Assembly: GCA_019414045.1 (NCBI GenBank)
Contig: DXMW01000004.1
Location: 61,418 to 125,417 of the forward strand
Length of the DNA stretch: 64,000 nt
Direction: 5' to 3'
Source of the DNA: Collinsella sp.
Lineage (GTDB): Bacteria > Actinomycetota > Coriobacteriia > Coriobacteriales > Coriobacteriaceae
Numbering within the stretch: the stretch's first letter is position 1; every line of letters starts with the position of its first letter. The translations under genes were made by a program, and so were the position numbers. The notes under the pieces are model-generated. The model was not told where the DNA came from. It ran no database searches and was given only the letters and a program-made list of their open reading frames with translations. Below, one piece after another: positions 49,587-59,580 of the stretch.

Positions 49587-49621
49587 GTGCGCGCGGACGA
49601 ACAAAAGGCGACCGCGCGCAC
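49587..49621 (+). terminator. Hairpin after upp
   Basis: GTGCGCGCGG pairs exactly with CCGCGCGCAC around a 15-base loop. Only a weak T tail follows (TCCTGTT). Confidence 0.5.
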
Positions 49622-49736
49622 TCCTGTTAACGGACGTTTTGCCCTGCAGGGTTCGAGAAAAACGTATTACCGTACCTGCGGCATAAAGAAGGTCTTAAGA
49701 AAACGAACAGGTGCGTATTAACCGATGCTTTTTCGG

Positions 49737-49764
49737 TTGTACTTTAGCGATTGGCTCGTACAAT
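49737..49764 (+). promoter_or_regulatory. Promoter of the ATP synthase operon
   Basis: TTGTAC (49737-49742) and TACAAT (49759-49764) are 16 bases apart, about 62 bases before the first gene. A small ACCGA/TCGGT stem lies just upstream. Confidence 0.6.
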
Positions 49765-49825
49765 AGTCACCAATGTTTGGCGGGAACTGTTCTATGAAGC
49801 GTTAAAAAGGAAAGTGAGGACGCCA

Positions 49826-50137
49826 GTGTTTCAGATAGCCGATCTGCTCGCTATCGTTGCAGGCGCCATCGCGGGCGCAATTGCCTTCCTTCCCTTTGTC
49901 TTTACGCTCAAGCCGGTTCTTGACGATAGACAGAATGCGGACATGCTCAAGGGTATGGTGAGTCTGGCGGTCTCGGCAATCGCCCTGCTCGTCTTTACCT
50001 TGGTTGTGTTTGTGTTGTTCGGAGAGGCATTTCGCATGTTCCTCCTGGGCGAGGCGATCGGCTTCGTGGCCTTTATGGCCGCCTGCACGGTTCGCGTCGC
50101 CAAGGCGCTGCGAGATCCTCATGAGGTCGAAAGGTAA
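49826..50137 (+). CDS. atpI: AtpI-like small membrane protein at the head of the atp operon
   Basis: A 103-residue protein with three to four hydrophobic segments (about 8-28, 45-67 and 70-92) and a charged C-terminus (RVAKALRDPHEVER). Size, topology and position before atpB fit the poorly conserved ATP synthase subunit I family, which assists c-ring assembly or Mg2+ supply. Sequence similarity alone would not identify it. GTG at 49826 follows GAGG by 6 bases; an upstream TTG in frame at 49751 lies inside the promoter and was rejected. Only 3 bases separate it from atpB. Confidence 0.7.
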   Translation: MFQIADLLAIVAGAIAGAIAFLPFVFTLKPVLDDRQNADMLKGMVSLAVSAIALLVFTLVVFVLFGEAFRMFLLGEAIGFVAFMAACTVRVAKALRDPHEVER

Positions 50138-50140
50138 GTC

Positions 50141-50944
50141 GTGGAAATTTTTGAAAAGCTGCCTGATGAGATTAATCATCTGGTCAGCGAGTTCAGCTCC
50201 ACCCCTGTCGTGGGCGATCTGAGCTGCGGCATCACGCAGTACTCGTTTTGGCTGATCGTCTCCACGATCGTGCTCCTGATCGTCCTGGCCGTGTTCAAGA
50301 AGAAGCAGACCCTGGTTCCCAAGGGCTTCTTCGTCAACGGTTTCGAGTACATCATCGAGTACGTCGAGAACGATATCGGCAAGGGCGTCGTGGGTGAGAA
50401 CTGGAAGAAGCACTTCCCGTTCCTGTGCTCGCTTTTCCTGTTCATCCTGATCAATAACATGATCGGCCTGATCCCGGGAATGAAGCCCGGCACCGGTGCA
50501 ATCGGCTCCACCGCCGCACTCGCCATTTTCGCCTTCGTGTACTTCATCTACTACGGATGCAAGGCTCACGGCGTGATCGGCTACATTAAGAGCCTCGCCC
50601 CGGAGGGCGTGAGCTTCCCGATGAACGTGCTCGTGTGGGTCGTCGAGCTTTTCTCGACCTTCCTGCGCCTCATCACGCTCGCCGTCCGTCTGTTCTGCAA
50701 CATGTTCGCAGGACACGTGGTCATGGGTTCGTTCGCCATCATGGCGAGCATGTTCATGCAGCCGCTGCTTCAGCAGGTTTCCGCGGCCCACGCCGTCGGC
50801 GCCCTGCCTTCGCTTGCCTGGCTTGCCATTCTCATCCTGATCTACGCGATCGAGCTTGTGGTCGGTGCCATCCAGGCTTACGTTTTCACGGTCCTTACCG
50901 CCGTGTATGTCTCCGAGGCAGAGGAGGTCGCGGAGGAGGAGTAG
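50141..50944 (+). CDS. atpB: ATP synthase subunit a
   Basis: A 267-residue membrane subunit of the F0 proton channel. Five to six helices are visible; the essential Arg lies in LAVRLFCNMFAGH near residue 184, and the last helix has ELVVGAIQAYVFTVLTAVYV with the conserved Gln. The N-terminal 45 residues include a CGITQYSFW segment. GTG at 50141 follows AAAGG. It forms the two proton half-channels against the c ring. Confidence 0.96.
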   Translation: MEIFEKLPDEINHLVSEFSSTPVVGDLSCGITQYSFWLIVSTIVLLIVLAVFKKKQTLVPKGFFVNGFEYIIEYVENDIGKGVVGENWKKHFPFLCSLFLFILINNMIGLIPGMKPGTGAIGSTAALAIFAFVYFIYYGCKAHGVIGYIKSLAPEGVSFPMNVLVWVVELFSTFLRLITLAVRLFCNMFAGHVVMGSFAIMASMFMQPLLQQVSAAHAVGALPSLAWLAILILIYAIELVVGAIQAYVFTVLTAVYVSEAEEVAEEE

Positions 50945-51068
50945 TCTCCCGTTCGCGTCTTAAAGGTAAGGCAATTCGTTTAACCGCCGGTGCCCGTACC
51001 CATGGAGCCCGGCAGTTATAAAAAGGTTATCCTGCGTGAAATAAGACACGCACGACAAAGGAGGAATC

Positions 51069-51263
51069 GTGGGAGTTATCGGTTACGGTCTCGGTGTTAT
51101 CGGCGCTGGTCTTGCTATCGGCCTGTCTGCTCTGGGTGCTACGGGTGCTATGGCCCGTCAGCCTGAGGTCCAGGGCCGCGTGTTCACCGTCTTCATCATG
51201 GGCTCCGCCTTCGGCGAGGCTCTGGCTCTGATCGGCTTCGTTGTCGCGCTGATCGTTAAATAG
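51069..51263 (+). CDS. atpE: ATP synthase subunit c
   Basis: A 64-residue hairpin proteolipid. Helix 1 is GLGVIGAGLAIGLSALGA, the polar loop is ARQPEVQ, and helix 2 carries the ion-binding Glu in FGEALALIGFVVAL near residue 48. The residue after Glu is Ala and the Na+-ligand pattern (Gln in helix 1, ES/ET in helix 2) is missing, so the ring should be proton-driven. It is shorter than the usual 70-85 residues because helix 1 starts almost at residue 1; an in-frame stop at 51042 rules out a longer form. GTG at 51069 follows AAGGAGG. Confidence 0.95.
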   Translation: MGVIGYGLGVIGAGLAIGLSALGATGAMARQPEVQGRVFTVFIMGSAFGEALALIGFVVALIVK

Positions 51264-51278
51264 CACGGAGCGTCAAGT

Positions 51279-51881
51279 ATGAATCTTTCATCCCAGAAGA
51301 GCGCGATCACACTCTCCGCGTCCGCGGCCGCGCTGCTCATGCCGGTTTCTGCGTTCGCCGAGGACGGCGCTGCCGGTGCGGACATCCTCATCCCTAAGAT
51401 GGCGGAGTTCATCCCGGCGCTTATCGCCTTCCTGATCATCTGGATCGTGCTGGCCAAGGTCGCCCTGCCGGGCATCATGAAAACCATGGAGGAGCGCGGC
51501 AAGAAGATCGAGGAGAGCCTCGACGAGGCCGAGAAGACCAAGCAGGAGGCTATCGCCAAGCGCGCTGAGTCTGACTCGATCGTCACCGACGCCCGTCGTC
51601 AGGCTGCCGACATCGTCCTCGAGGCCCGTAAGGACGCCGAGTCCGAGCGCGCCCGTATCATCGAGGCTGCTCACAAGGAGGCCGAGGAGATTATCGCTAA
51701 GGCCCACACGACCGTCGAGGACGAGCGCAAGTCCATCTACGCCGGTGCCGCGAGCTCCATCGCCGACCTGTCCGTCGCCGTCGCCACCAAGATCGTGGGC
51801 GAGGCACTCGAGGACGAGACCGAGCAGAAGAAGCTCATCGAGCGCTACATCCAGGAAGCAGGTAGCCTGAATGCCGACTAG
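51279..51881 (+). CDS. atpF: ATP synthase subunit b with a signal-peptide-like N-terminus
   Basis: A 200-residue peripheral-stalk subunit. The usual membrane helix (FIPALIAFLIIWIVLAKVALP, about 36-56) and long charged coiled coil (GKKIEESLDEAEKTKQEAI and onward) are present. Ahead of the helix, residues 1-27 look like a cleavable signal peptide: a Lys, a hydrophobic stretch (ITLSASAAALLMPVS) and AFA followed by EDG. E. coli subunit b lacks this. The stop overlaps the atpH start by 11 bases. Confidence 0.94.
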   Translation: MNLSSQKSAITLSASAAALLMPVSAFAEDGAAGADILIPKMAEFIPALIAFLIIWIVLAKVALPGIMKTMEERGKKIEESLDEAEKTKQEAIAKRAESDSIVTDARRQAADIVLEARKDAESERARIIEAAHKEAEEIIAKAHTTVEDERKSIYAGAASSIADLSVAVATKIVGEALEDETEQKKLIERYIQEAGSLNAD

Positions 51882-52347
51882 CCGCTATCAGGACAAGGTG
51901 CTCGAGACCTACGCGCGCTCCCTCATGGAAGCCGCCAAGGCCGAGAACCATGTGTTCGAGGACCTCGAGATGATCGAGCGCCTGGCTTCCGCCAGCCCCG
52001 AGATCATCGCCGTGCTCGACACCATGTCCAAGCGCGACCAGCTCGACCTTCTTCCCAAGGTGGCAGCTGCCTTTAAGTATGTTGCCGAGGAAGACGAGGA
52101 TGTAGTGGGCGTGACCGTCACCACGGCGATCCCGCTCGACGACGAGCTGCGTCAAACCATCACTAAGAAATGCGAGCAGGACTTCGGCCGCAAGGTGTTC
52201 CTTATCGAGCAGGTCGATCCGTCTATCGTGGGCGGCCTGGTGCTCGAGGCCCGCGGCGAGCGTCGTGACATCTCCGTCAAGACGCAGCTGCGCGTCGCGC
52301 AGGAGACCCTCGCAAACTCTGCTAATACGTACGGAGGTGAAGCCTAA
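51871..52347 (+). CDS. atpH: ATP synthase subunit delta
   Basis: A 158-residue OSCP/delta subunit that joins the peripheral stalk to the F1 head. It has the N-terminal helical bundle beginning YARSLMEAAK and the C-terminal conserved VDPSIVGGLVLEARGERRDISVKTQL (in short DPSIVGGLVLEA). It is about 20 residues shorter than E. coli delta. ATG at 51871 lies inside the atpF end, and its stop shares a base with the atpA start (TAATG), so translation is coupled on both sides. Confidence 0.92.
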   Translation: MPTSRYQDKVLETYARSLMEAAKAENHVFEDLEMIERLASASPEIIAVLDTMSKRDQLDLLPKVAAAFKYVAEEDEDVVGVTVTTAIPLDDELRQTITKKCEQDFGRKVFLIEQVDPSIVGGLVLEARGERRDISVKTQLRVAQETLANSANTYGGEA

Positions 52348-53945
52348 TGTCCGAAACCCTCAATGCCCAGGATATCGCCAAGAAACTGCAGGAGCAGCTC
52401 ACGAGCCTCTCCGCGACGGTCGATACGCATGAGGTTTCAACGGTCGACGAGGTAGGCGACGGCATCGCGCGCGTCTCCGGCCTCAAGAGCGCCATGGCAG
52501 GCGAGCTTCTGGAGTTCAAGAGCTCCGATACCGGTGAGACCATCTTCGGCCTCGCCCAGAACCTTGACCGTGACGAGGTCGGCGCCGTTCTGTTTGGTGC
52601 CGTCGACGCCATCAAGGAAGGCGACGAGTGCCGCACCACTGGCCGCATTATGGATATCCCCGTGAGCCGTGCCATGCTCGGCCGCGTCGTCAATCCGCTC
52701 GGCCAGCCTATCGACGGCCTGGGTGACATCGTCGCCACGCATCGTCGCCCCATCGAGTTCAAGGCCCCCGGTGTCATCGACCGTACCCCGGTGTGCGAGC
52801 CGGTTCAGACCGGCCTGTTGGCTATCGACTCCATGGTGCCTATCGGCCGCGGCCAGCGTGAGCTTATCATCGGCGACCGTAAGACCGGTAAGACCGCCAT
52901 CGCCATCGACGCTATCCTCAACCAGCGTGGCAAGGGCATGGTCTGCATCTATGTCGCCATCGGCCAGAAGGCCTCCACGGTTGCTAACATCCGCGAGACC
53001 CTCGCTCAGCACGGTGCGCTCGACTACACCATCATCGTTTCGGCCACCGCTGCCGATTCTGCCCCTATGCAGTACATCGCGCCTATGGCCGGTGCCGCTA
53101 TCGGCGAGTTCTTCATGTACAACGGCGAGGACGGTAAGCCCGCCAGCGAGACCAACCCCGGCGGTCACGTGCTCGTTATCTACGATGACCTGTCCAAGCA
53201 GGCCGTGGCATACCGTCAGATGTCGTTGACGCTACATCGTCCGCCCGGACGCGAGGCCTATCCTGGCGACATCTTCTACCTGCACTCTCGTCTGCTCGAG
53301 CGTGCTGTCAAGATGTCCAAGAAGAACGGTTACGGCTCTATGACGGCCCTGCCGATCATCGAGACCCAGGACGGCGACGTTTCGGCCTACATTCCGACCA
53401 ACGTCATTTCCATTACCGACGGTCAGATTTACCTGCAGTCTGAGCTCTTCTTCCAGGGTCAGCGCCCGGCAGTCGACGTGGGCATCTCCGTGTCCCGCGT
53501 CGGTGGTGATGCTCAGACCAAGGCCATGAAGCAGGTTGCCGGCAACCTTCGCCTGGACCTCGCTTCGTATCAGGAGCTCGCCGGCTTTACGCAGTTCGGC
53601 TCCGACCTTGACGAGGCTACGCAGAAGCAGCTTACCCACGGTGCCCGCATGACCGAGCTCCTTAAGCAGCCGCGTTATAAACCGTTTGAGGTTGGCGAGC
53701 AGATCGTTACGCTGTTTGCCGGCAACGAGGGCTTCCTGGATGACCTGGAGATCGCCGACGTGCTGCCCTTCCGTGCCGAGCTCATCGAGTACATGGACAA
53801 TGGCTTTGGTTCGCTGCTCGACAAGGTTCGCGCCAAGAAGATCGACGATGACACCAAGGCTGAGCTCTTGCGCGTCATCGGCGACTTCAAGCAGCAGTTC
53901 ATGGCCAAGCACCATGCCGATACGACTGGATCAGAGGAGAACTAA
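52347..53945 (+). CDS. atpA: ATP synthase subunit alpha
   Basis: A 532-residue non-catalytic nucleotide-binding subunit. The P-loop GDRKTGKTAIA is near residue 178, and the alpha signature PGREAYPGDIFYLHSRLLERA (in short GREAYPGDIFYLHSRLLE) near 300-320, with the Arg finger in the ISVSRVGG segment. The N-terminus (KLQEQLTSLSATVDTHE) binds delta. Length is about 20 residues more than E. coli, mostly at the C-terminus (AKHHADTTGSEEN). Start overlaps the atpH stop. Confidence 0.97.
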   Translation: MSETLNAQDIAKKLQEQLTSLSATVDTHEVSTVDEVGDGIARVSGLKSAMAGELLEFKSSDTGETIFGLAQNLDRDEVGAVLFGAVDAIKEGDECRTTGRIMDIPVSRAMLGRVVNPLGQPIDGLGDIVATHRRPIEFKAPGVIDRTPVCEPVQTGLLAIDSMVPIGRGQRELIIGDRKTGKTAIAIDAILNQRGKGMVCIYVAIGQKASTVANIRETLAQHGALDYTIIVSATAADSAPMQYIAPMAGAAIGEFFMYNGEDGKPASETNPGGHVLVIYDDLSKQAVAYRQMSLTLHRPPGREAYPGDIFYLHSRLLERAVKMSKKNGYGSMTALPIIETQDGDVSAYIPTNVISITDGQIYLQSELFFQGQRPAVDVGISVSRVGGDAQTKAMKQVAGNLRLDLASYQELAGFTQFGSDLDEATQKQLTHGARMTELLKQPRYKPFEVGEQIVTLFAGNEGFLDDLEIADVLPFRAELIEYMDNGFGSLLDKVRAKKIDDDTKAELLRVIGDFKQQFMAKHHADTTGSEEN

Positions 53946-53950
53946 GCCCT

Positions 53951-54858
53951 ATGGCCAACCTTCGCGACATTAAGAAGCGAATCTCCTCGGTTACCACGAC
54001 CAAGCAGATCACGCGCACGATGGAGATGGTCTCTACGGCCAAGATCCGTCGTGCCCTCGATCGCTCCAAGCAGGCCGAGCCCTATAAGGAGGCGCTGACC
54101 GACGTCATGTTGACGGTCGCCGGCGACGCCTCCTGTTCGGGCACCGATCCCATGCTGCAGAAGCATGAGAGCGTTAAGCGTGGCCTGATTGTCGTCATTG
54201 CCTCGGACCGCGGCCTTGCCGGCGGTTTCAATACGACGGTGGAGCGCACGGCCGAAAAGCTCGCCGCTTCTTGGGCGAACGACGGCATCGAGTGCGAGAT
54301 CATTGCGTGCGGACGCAAGCCGGCCACGTATTTCCGCGACCGCGCAAACGTCATCATGCACTTTGAGGGCAATTCCTCCGAGCCCGATTTTAATCAGGCT
54401 CGCATGATTTCCTCTCATATCTGCGATGCGTATCGTGCCGGTGAGCTTGACCGTGTCGAGCTTGTCTACCACCACGCCAAGAACCGCGTGGATCAGGAGC
54501 TTCGCGTCGAGCACTTGCTGCCGCTCGATCCCGAGATGATCGCTATGGCCCACGGTCCGCGTAAGAACGAGACCGACGCCCCTAAGCGCATCTCGTCCAC
54601 GTTCGAGTTCGTGCCCTCTCCCGAGCATGTTCTCGGCAAGCTTGTACCGTCGTATATCCTGACGGTCATCTACCAGGCCCTGATCGATTCGGCGGCCGCC
54701 GAGCAGGGTGCACGCCGCAAGGCCATGCACTCCGCAACGGAAAACGCCACCGCGATCATCTCGACCCTTACCCGCACGTATAGTCGCGTGCGCCAGGCTT
54801 CGATCACGACCGAGATTAACGAGATCGTCGGCGGAGCCTCAGCATTGGAGGAACAGTA

Positions 54859-54859
<1 letters not shown>
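53951..54859 (+). CDS. atpG: ATP synthase subunit gamma
   Basis: A 302-residue central rotor shaft. The N-terminal helix LRDIKKRISSVTTTKQITRTMEMVSTAKIRR (in short KRISSVTTTKQITRTMEMV) and the C-terminal helix ATENATAIISTLTRTYSRVRQASITTEINEIVGGA (in short RQASITTEINEIVGGA) form the coiled coil inside the alpha/beta head. ATG at 53951 is 5 bases after the atpA stop; its stop overlaps the atpD start by one base. Confidence 0.96.
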
Positions 54860-56313
<1,454 letters not shown>

Positions 56314-56316
56314 GTT

Positions 56317-56709
56317 ATGCGTATCCGCATCGTGTGCCCCGTGAGCTGCGCCTATGAGGGCGACGCTGCGTTTGTGTCGATTCCGTCCACGGATGGCGAG
56401 TTTGGCGTTCTGCCTGCTCACTCCAGCGAGATCTGCACGATCGACCGCGGTTACGTTCGCGTTTCCGATAAGGCCATGGGCACTGTCGACCACACGTTTG
56501 CCGTGGCCGGCGGCTATGCCCAGGTTGCGGACGATGTCGTGACCGTTCTCGCCGAGCGCGCTTGCGATTTGGCGACCGTCGATGCCGACAAGCTTAAAGC
56601 TGATATTCAAGGTTTTGAAGAGAAGCTGGGTAATTTGTCGGAGGATGATGCACGCCGCGCCTACCTCTATAATGAAATCGCATGGTGTAAGCTCAAGCTT
56701 GCCCAATAG
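56317..56709 (+). CDS. atpC: ATP synthase subunit epsilon
   Basis: A 130-residue rotor subunit. The N-terminal beta sandwich shows VSIPSTDGEFGVLPAHS near residue 20-36 and FAVAGGYAQVADDVVTVLAERA near 65-85, followed by a two-helix C-terminal domain (DKLKADIQGFEEKLGNLSEDD in part) that can inhibit ATP hydrolysis. It closes the operon; a strong terminator lies 37 bases after the stop. Confidence 0.95.
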   Translation: MRIRIVCPVSCAYEGDAAFVSIPSTDGEFGVLPAHSSEICTIDRGYVRVSDKAMGTVDHTFAVAGGYAQVADDVVTVLAERACDLATVDADKLKADIQGFEEKLGNLSEDDARRAYLYNEIAWCKLKLAQ

Positions 56710-56745
56710 TCAAACGATTTAGCGTTCGACCATTTGCGAACACAT

Positions 56746-56784
56746 CATGCCCGGGATGGCCTAGCCACCCCGGGCATGCTTTTT
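56746..56784 (+). terminator. Terminator of the ATP synthase operon
   Basis: CATGCCCGGG and CCCGGGCATG with adjoining TGG/CCA form a long stem, followed by CTTTTT. The murA SD begins right after it. Confidence 0.85.
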
Positions 56785-56797
56785 GAAAGGGTAGACC

Positions 56798-58081
56798 TTG
56801 GATATTATCCGCGTTGAGGGTGGCCACGCCATCGGAGGCTCCGTGCCCGTCTCGGGTGCTAAGAACTCCGCGCTCAAACTCATGGCGGCAACGCTTCTGG
56901 CGCCGGGCAAGACGACGCTGCAGAACGTGCCCGATATTTCCGATGTCCACGTGATGGGCAAGGTGCTCAAGGGCATGGGCGCTACGATCGATGTTCTCGA
57001 CGAGCACACGCTCGAGATTGATACCTCTCAGGTCGATTCCTGGGAGGCCCCCTACGAGCTCGTTGCCAAGATGCGTGCTTCCACCGCCGTCATGGGGCCC
57101 CTGCTGGGTCGCTTCCATCGCGCCAAGATCGCCATGCCGGGCGGCTGCAATCTGGGTGCTCGCAAGATCGATATGCACATTCTTGGTCTTGAGGCCCTGG
57201 GCGTCGAGTTTGATACCGCCCACGGCTATATCAACGCCAGCGCGCCTCAGGGCCTGCGCGGCACCACCGTCACGCTCGAGTTCGCCAGCGTCGGTGCGAC
57301 CGAGAACCTCATCATGGCCTCCGTGCGCGCGCAGGGCACCACGGTTATCGACAATGCCGCCCGCGAGCCCGAGATCGTCGATCTCGCCAACATGCTCAAC
57401 GAAATGGGCGCCAAGATTGTTGGCGCCGGTACGCCTGTCGTGACCATCGAGGGCGTGGAAGAGCTGTATCCTGTTACCCATCGCGTAGTGGGCGACCGCA
57501 TCGAGGCCGGTACCTTTATCGTCGCCGGTGCGTTGATGGCAGACGATCGCGGTGTCGATGTCACGGGCTTTTGCCCCATTCACTTGGGCATGGTGCTCAA
57601 GAAGATGGAGCTCATGGGTATCGACTGCGAGCGCGTCGAGGATGGCGTCCATGTGAACCGTGCCGAGCATATCAAGCCGGTCGACATCCAGACGCTTCCG
57701 TTCCCCGGCTTCCCGACCGACATGCAGGCGCAGATTATGGTGCTCTCCGCCCTTGCCGACGGCAGTTCCGTTATTACCGAGAACATCTTCGAGAATCGCT
57801 TTATGTTTGCCTCTGAGCTGGTGCGCATGGGTGCCGACATTCGTATCGAGAGCCATCATGCCATGATTCATGGCGTCAAGGGCTTCTCGGGCGCACAGGT
57901 TACCTCGCCCGATCTGCGTGGCGGAGCGGCCCTCGTCGTAGCGGGCTTGATCGCCGACGGGACGACCGAGGTTTCGGCTATCCATCACATCAAGCGCGGC
58001 TACGAGCAGTTTGTCGAAAAGCTGCAGGCGCTCGGCGCGCATGTCGAGCATGCTACCGTCCCCGATCCCGTCATCTACTAA
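56798..58081 (+). CDS. murA: UDP-N-acetylglucosamine 1-carboxyvinyltransferase
   Basis: A 427-residue EPSP-synthase-fold enzyme for the first committed step of peptidoglycan synthesis. The start is a TTG at 56798, 7 bases after GAAAGG, giving the standard N-terminus IRVEGGHAIGGSVPVSGAKNSALK (in short GGSVPVSGAKNSALK). The PEP-adduct Cys117 is present in MPGGCNLGAR, so fosfomycin sensitivity is expected unless otherwise protected. PFPGFPTDMQAQ near 305 and NIFENRFM near 328 are conserved. Following the atp operon is a common arrangement in this phylum. Confidence 0.95.
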   Translation: MDIIRVEGGHAIGGSVPVSGAKNSALKLMAATLLAPGKTTLQNVPDISDVHVMGKVLKGMGATIDVLDEHTLEIDTSQVDSWEAPYELVAKMRASTAVMGPLLGRFHRAKIAMPGGCNLGARKIDMHILGLEALGVEFDTAHGYINASAPQGLRGTTVTLEFASVGATENLIMASVRAQGTTVIDNAAREPEIVDLANMLNEMGAKIVGAGTPVVTIEGVEELYPVTHRVVGDRIEAGTFIVAGALMADDRGVDVTGFCPIHLGMVLKKMELMGIDCERVEDGVHVNRAEHIKPVDIQTLPFPGFPTDMQAQIMVLSALADGSSVITENIFENRFMFASELVRMGADIRIESHHAMIHGVKGFSGAQVTSPDLRGGAALVVAGLIADGTTEVSAIHHIKRGYEQFVEKLQALGAHVEHATVPDPVIY

Positions 58082-58093
58082 TACAGGTTGCCT

Positions 58094-59329
58094 ATGTTTA
58101 ATAAAAAGCCCCTCGCGGATACCACCACCCGAAGACCCTCAACTGGTGCGCAGGCCAAGATCTACAGTCGCGATAACGTGGCTCGCTATTCCGAGCGCGC
58201 TCGCCAACGTCGTCGTAGCCACATGATTCGTCACGTCGCGCTCATTGTCGTGCTTGGCGTGCTGCTGAGTGCCACTACCGCTGCCGGCCTGTGGTTTGCC
58301 ACCATTATGGGCAAGCTCGGCGATTCTAATGTCATTACCGACAATCTGCGTCGGGTTCTGGTTGACACCGATGAGGCAAAGGATCCGTTCTACGTGCTGC
58401 TTCTTGGCACCGACGGCCGTCCGGGCGAGGATACGTATCGTGCCGACTCGATTATCCTGGCACGCATCGACCCCACGCAAAAGCAGGCGACGCTCATTTC
58501 CGTTCCGCGCGACACCAAGGTCGAGTACAAGGGCGAGACCATGAAGATCAACGCCTGCCATACCGTTGGCGGCGCCGAGGCCATGGTCGAGGCGGTCAAC
58601 GAGCTGTGCGGTGTTCAGATTTCCCACTATGCCGAGGTCAGCTTCGACGGTATGCAGGCGCTGATTGATTCGGTTGGCGGTATCGACATTAACGCAACCG
58701 ATGATGTTGACGACCCCGAGCACCTGGATATTAAGATTACCGCTGGCCAGCAGCATATGGACGGTGCCACCGCCCTTACCTATGCCCGCTGCCGCTACAC
58801 CTATGCCGACGGCGATTACACGCGCATGCGCCACCAGCGTCAGGTGCTTGGCGCCCTTGCCAACCAGATTCTCAATAACTTCGATGCCACGAAGATCTTT
58901 GGCCTGGTTAATTCGCTGTCCGATATGCTCGTAACCGATATGAGCGTTCAGGATATCGTGGCTACGGTCAATGCCATGCGCGGTATGGATGTCGACGGTA
59001 TCTACTCGGCCAACCTGCCCTCGTACGCCGACGACAGCACCATGATCGACGGCGTGAGCTATGTCTTTGTCTACGAGGACGAGCTCAAGGAAATGATGGA
59101 GCGCGTCGATGCCGGCAAGGATCCCAAGGGTCCCAACACCATGGGTCTTTCCGACGGCTCCAGCTCTACGATCGGTGACCTCAGCAACAACACGTCTGAC
59201 GACTACGCAAACGGTACCGCAACCTCATCGGTCGGCTCTGACGATTCCGATGACTCAAGCGATTCGAGCGATTCGGACTACTACGAAGAGCCCACCGGCG
59301 ACGGCAACGGTTACGAGGCCAACTACTAA
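58094..59329 (+). CDS. LytR-CpsA-Psr family cell-wall polymer ligase
   Basis: A 411-residue membrane-anchored enzyme. A basic cytoplasmic N-terminus (residues 1-45, ending ARQRRRSHM) is followed by one helix (about 48-75) and the LCP domain: LLLGTDGRPGEDTYRADSIILARIDP near 102, ISVPRDTKVEY near 138, ARCRYTYADGDYTRMRHQR near 233 with the conserved Arg residues. LCP proteins attach teichoic acid or capsule polymers to peptidoglycan. The last 70 residues are Ser/Asp-rich and acidic, probably disordered. ATG at 58094 is used. Element E starts directly after the stop. Location next to murA fits a wall role. Confidence 0.92.
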   Translation: MFNKKPLADTTTRRPSTGAQAKIYSRDNVARYSERARQRRRSHMIRHVALIVVLGVLLSATTAAGLWFATIMGKLGDSNVITDNLRRVLVDTDEAKDPFYVLLLGTDGRPGEDTYRADSIILARIDPTQKQATLISVPRDTKVEYKGETMKINACHTVGGAEAMVEAVNELCGVQISHYAEVSFDGMQALIDSVGGIDINATDDVDDPEHLDIKITAGQQHMDGATALTYARCRYTYADGDYTRMRHQRQVLGALANQILNNFDATKIFGLVNSLSDMLVTDMSVQDIVATVNAMRGMDVDGIYSANLPSYADDSTMIDGVSYVFVYEDELKEMMERVDAGKDPKGPNTMGLSDGSSSTIGDLSNNTSDDYANGTATSSVGSDDSDDSSDSSDSDYYEEPTGDGNGYEANY

Positions 59330-59484
59330 GTTACGGCGTTTTACCAAACGCCGTAACGACTCGACGCTGCGCGCCGCCCAAGGCGACAATTTGTCATTCA
59401 AAAGGCAGGGCATGACCAGAAGGTCAATGCCCTGCCTTTTTCATGCCAACTTGTTCGCCTTGGACGTCGCTCGCTGACGTTGGC
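59330..59484 (+). repeat. Structured intergenic element, copy E
   Basis: It begins at the base after the LCP stop. Helix 1 at 59330-59357 is GTTACGGCGTTT, loop TACC, AAACGCCGTAAC, identical to copy A. The box GACTCGACGCTGC follows. Arms CCAAGGCGACAA (59378-59389) and TTGTTCGCCTTGG (59451-59463) differ from copy D by matched changes on both sides. The apical hairpin AAGGCAGGGCATGACC, loop AGAA, GGTCAATGCCCTGCCTT also differs by paired changes and ends in TTTTT. The 3' box ends at 59484. Confidence 0.88.
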
Positions 59485-59517
59485 TCAACCTGCGATGTTG
59501 ACTACTCCCCTTGTATC

Positions 59518-59551
59518 AAAAACCGCCCCGTTCTCTGTAGAGGACGGGGCG
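59518..59551 (-). terminator. Terminator of pepT
   Basis: CGCCCCGT (59524-59531) and ACGGGGCG (59544-59551) pair. On the minus strand the stem is followed by GG and five T. It faces element E from the convergent LCP gene. Confidence 0.75.
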
Positions 59552-59580
59552 ATTCGTCTTTTGGGCTTATGCAGCCAGGC

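Noticed and set aside
51069..51263. Na+-specific c ring
   Set aside because: The Glu is followed by Ala and the Gln and Ser/Thr ligands of Na+ rings are missing, so proton coupling is more likely.
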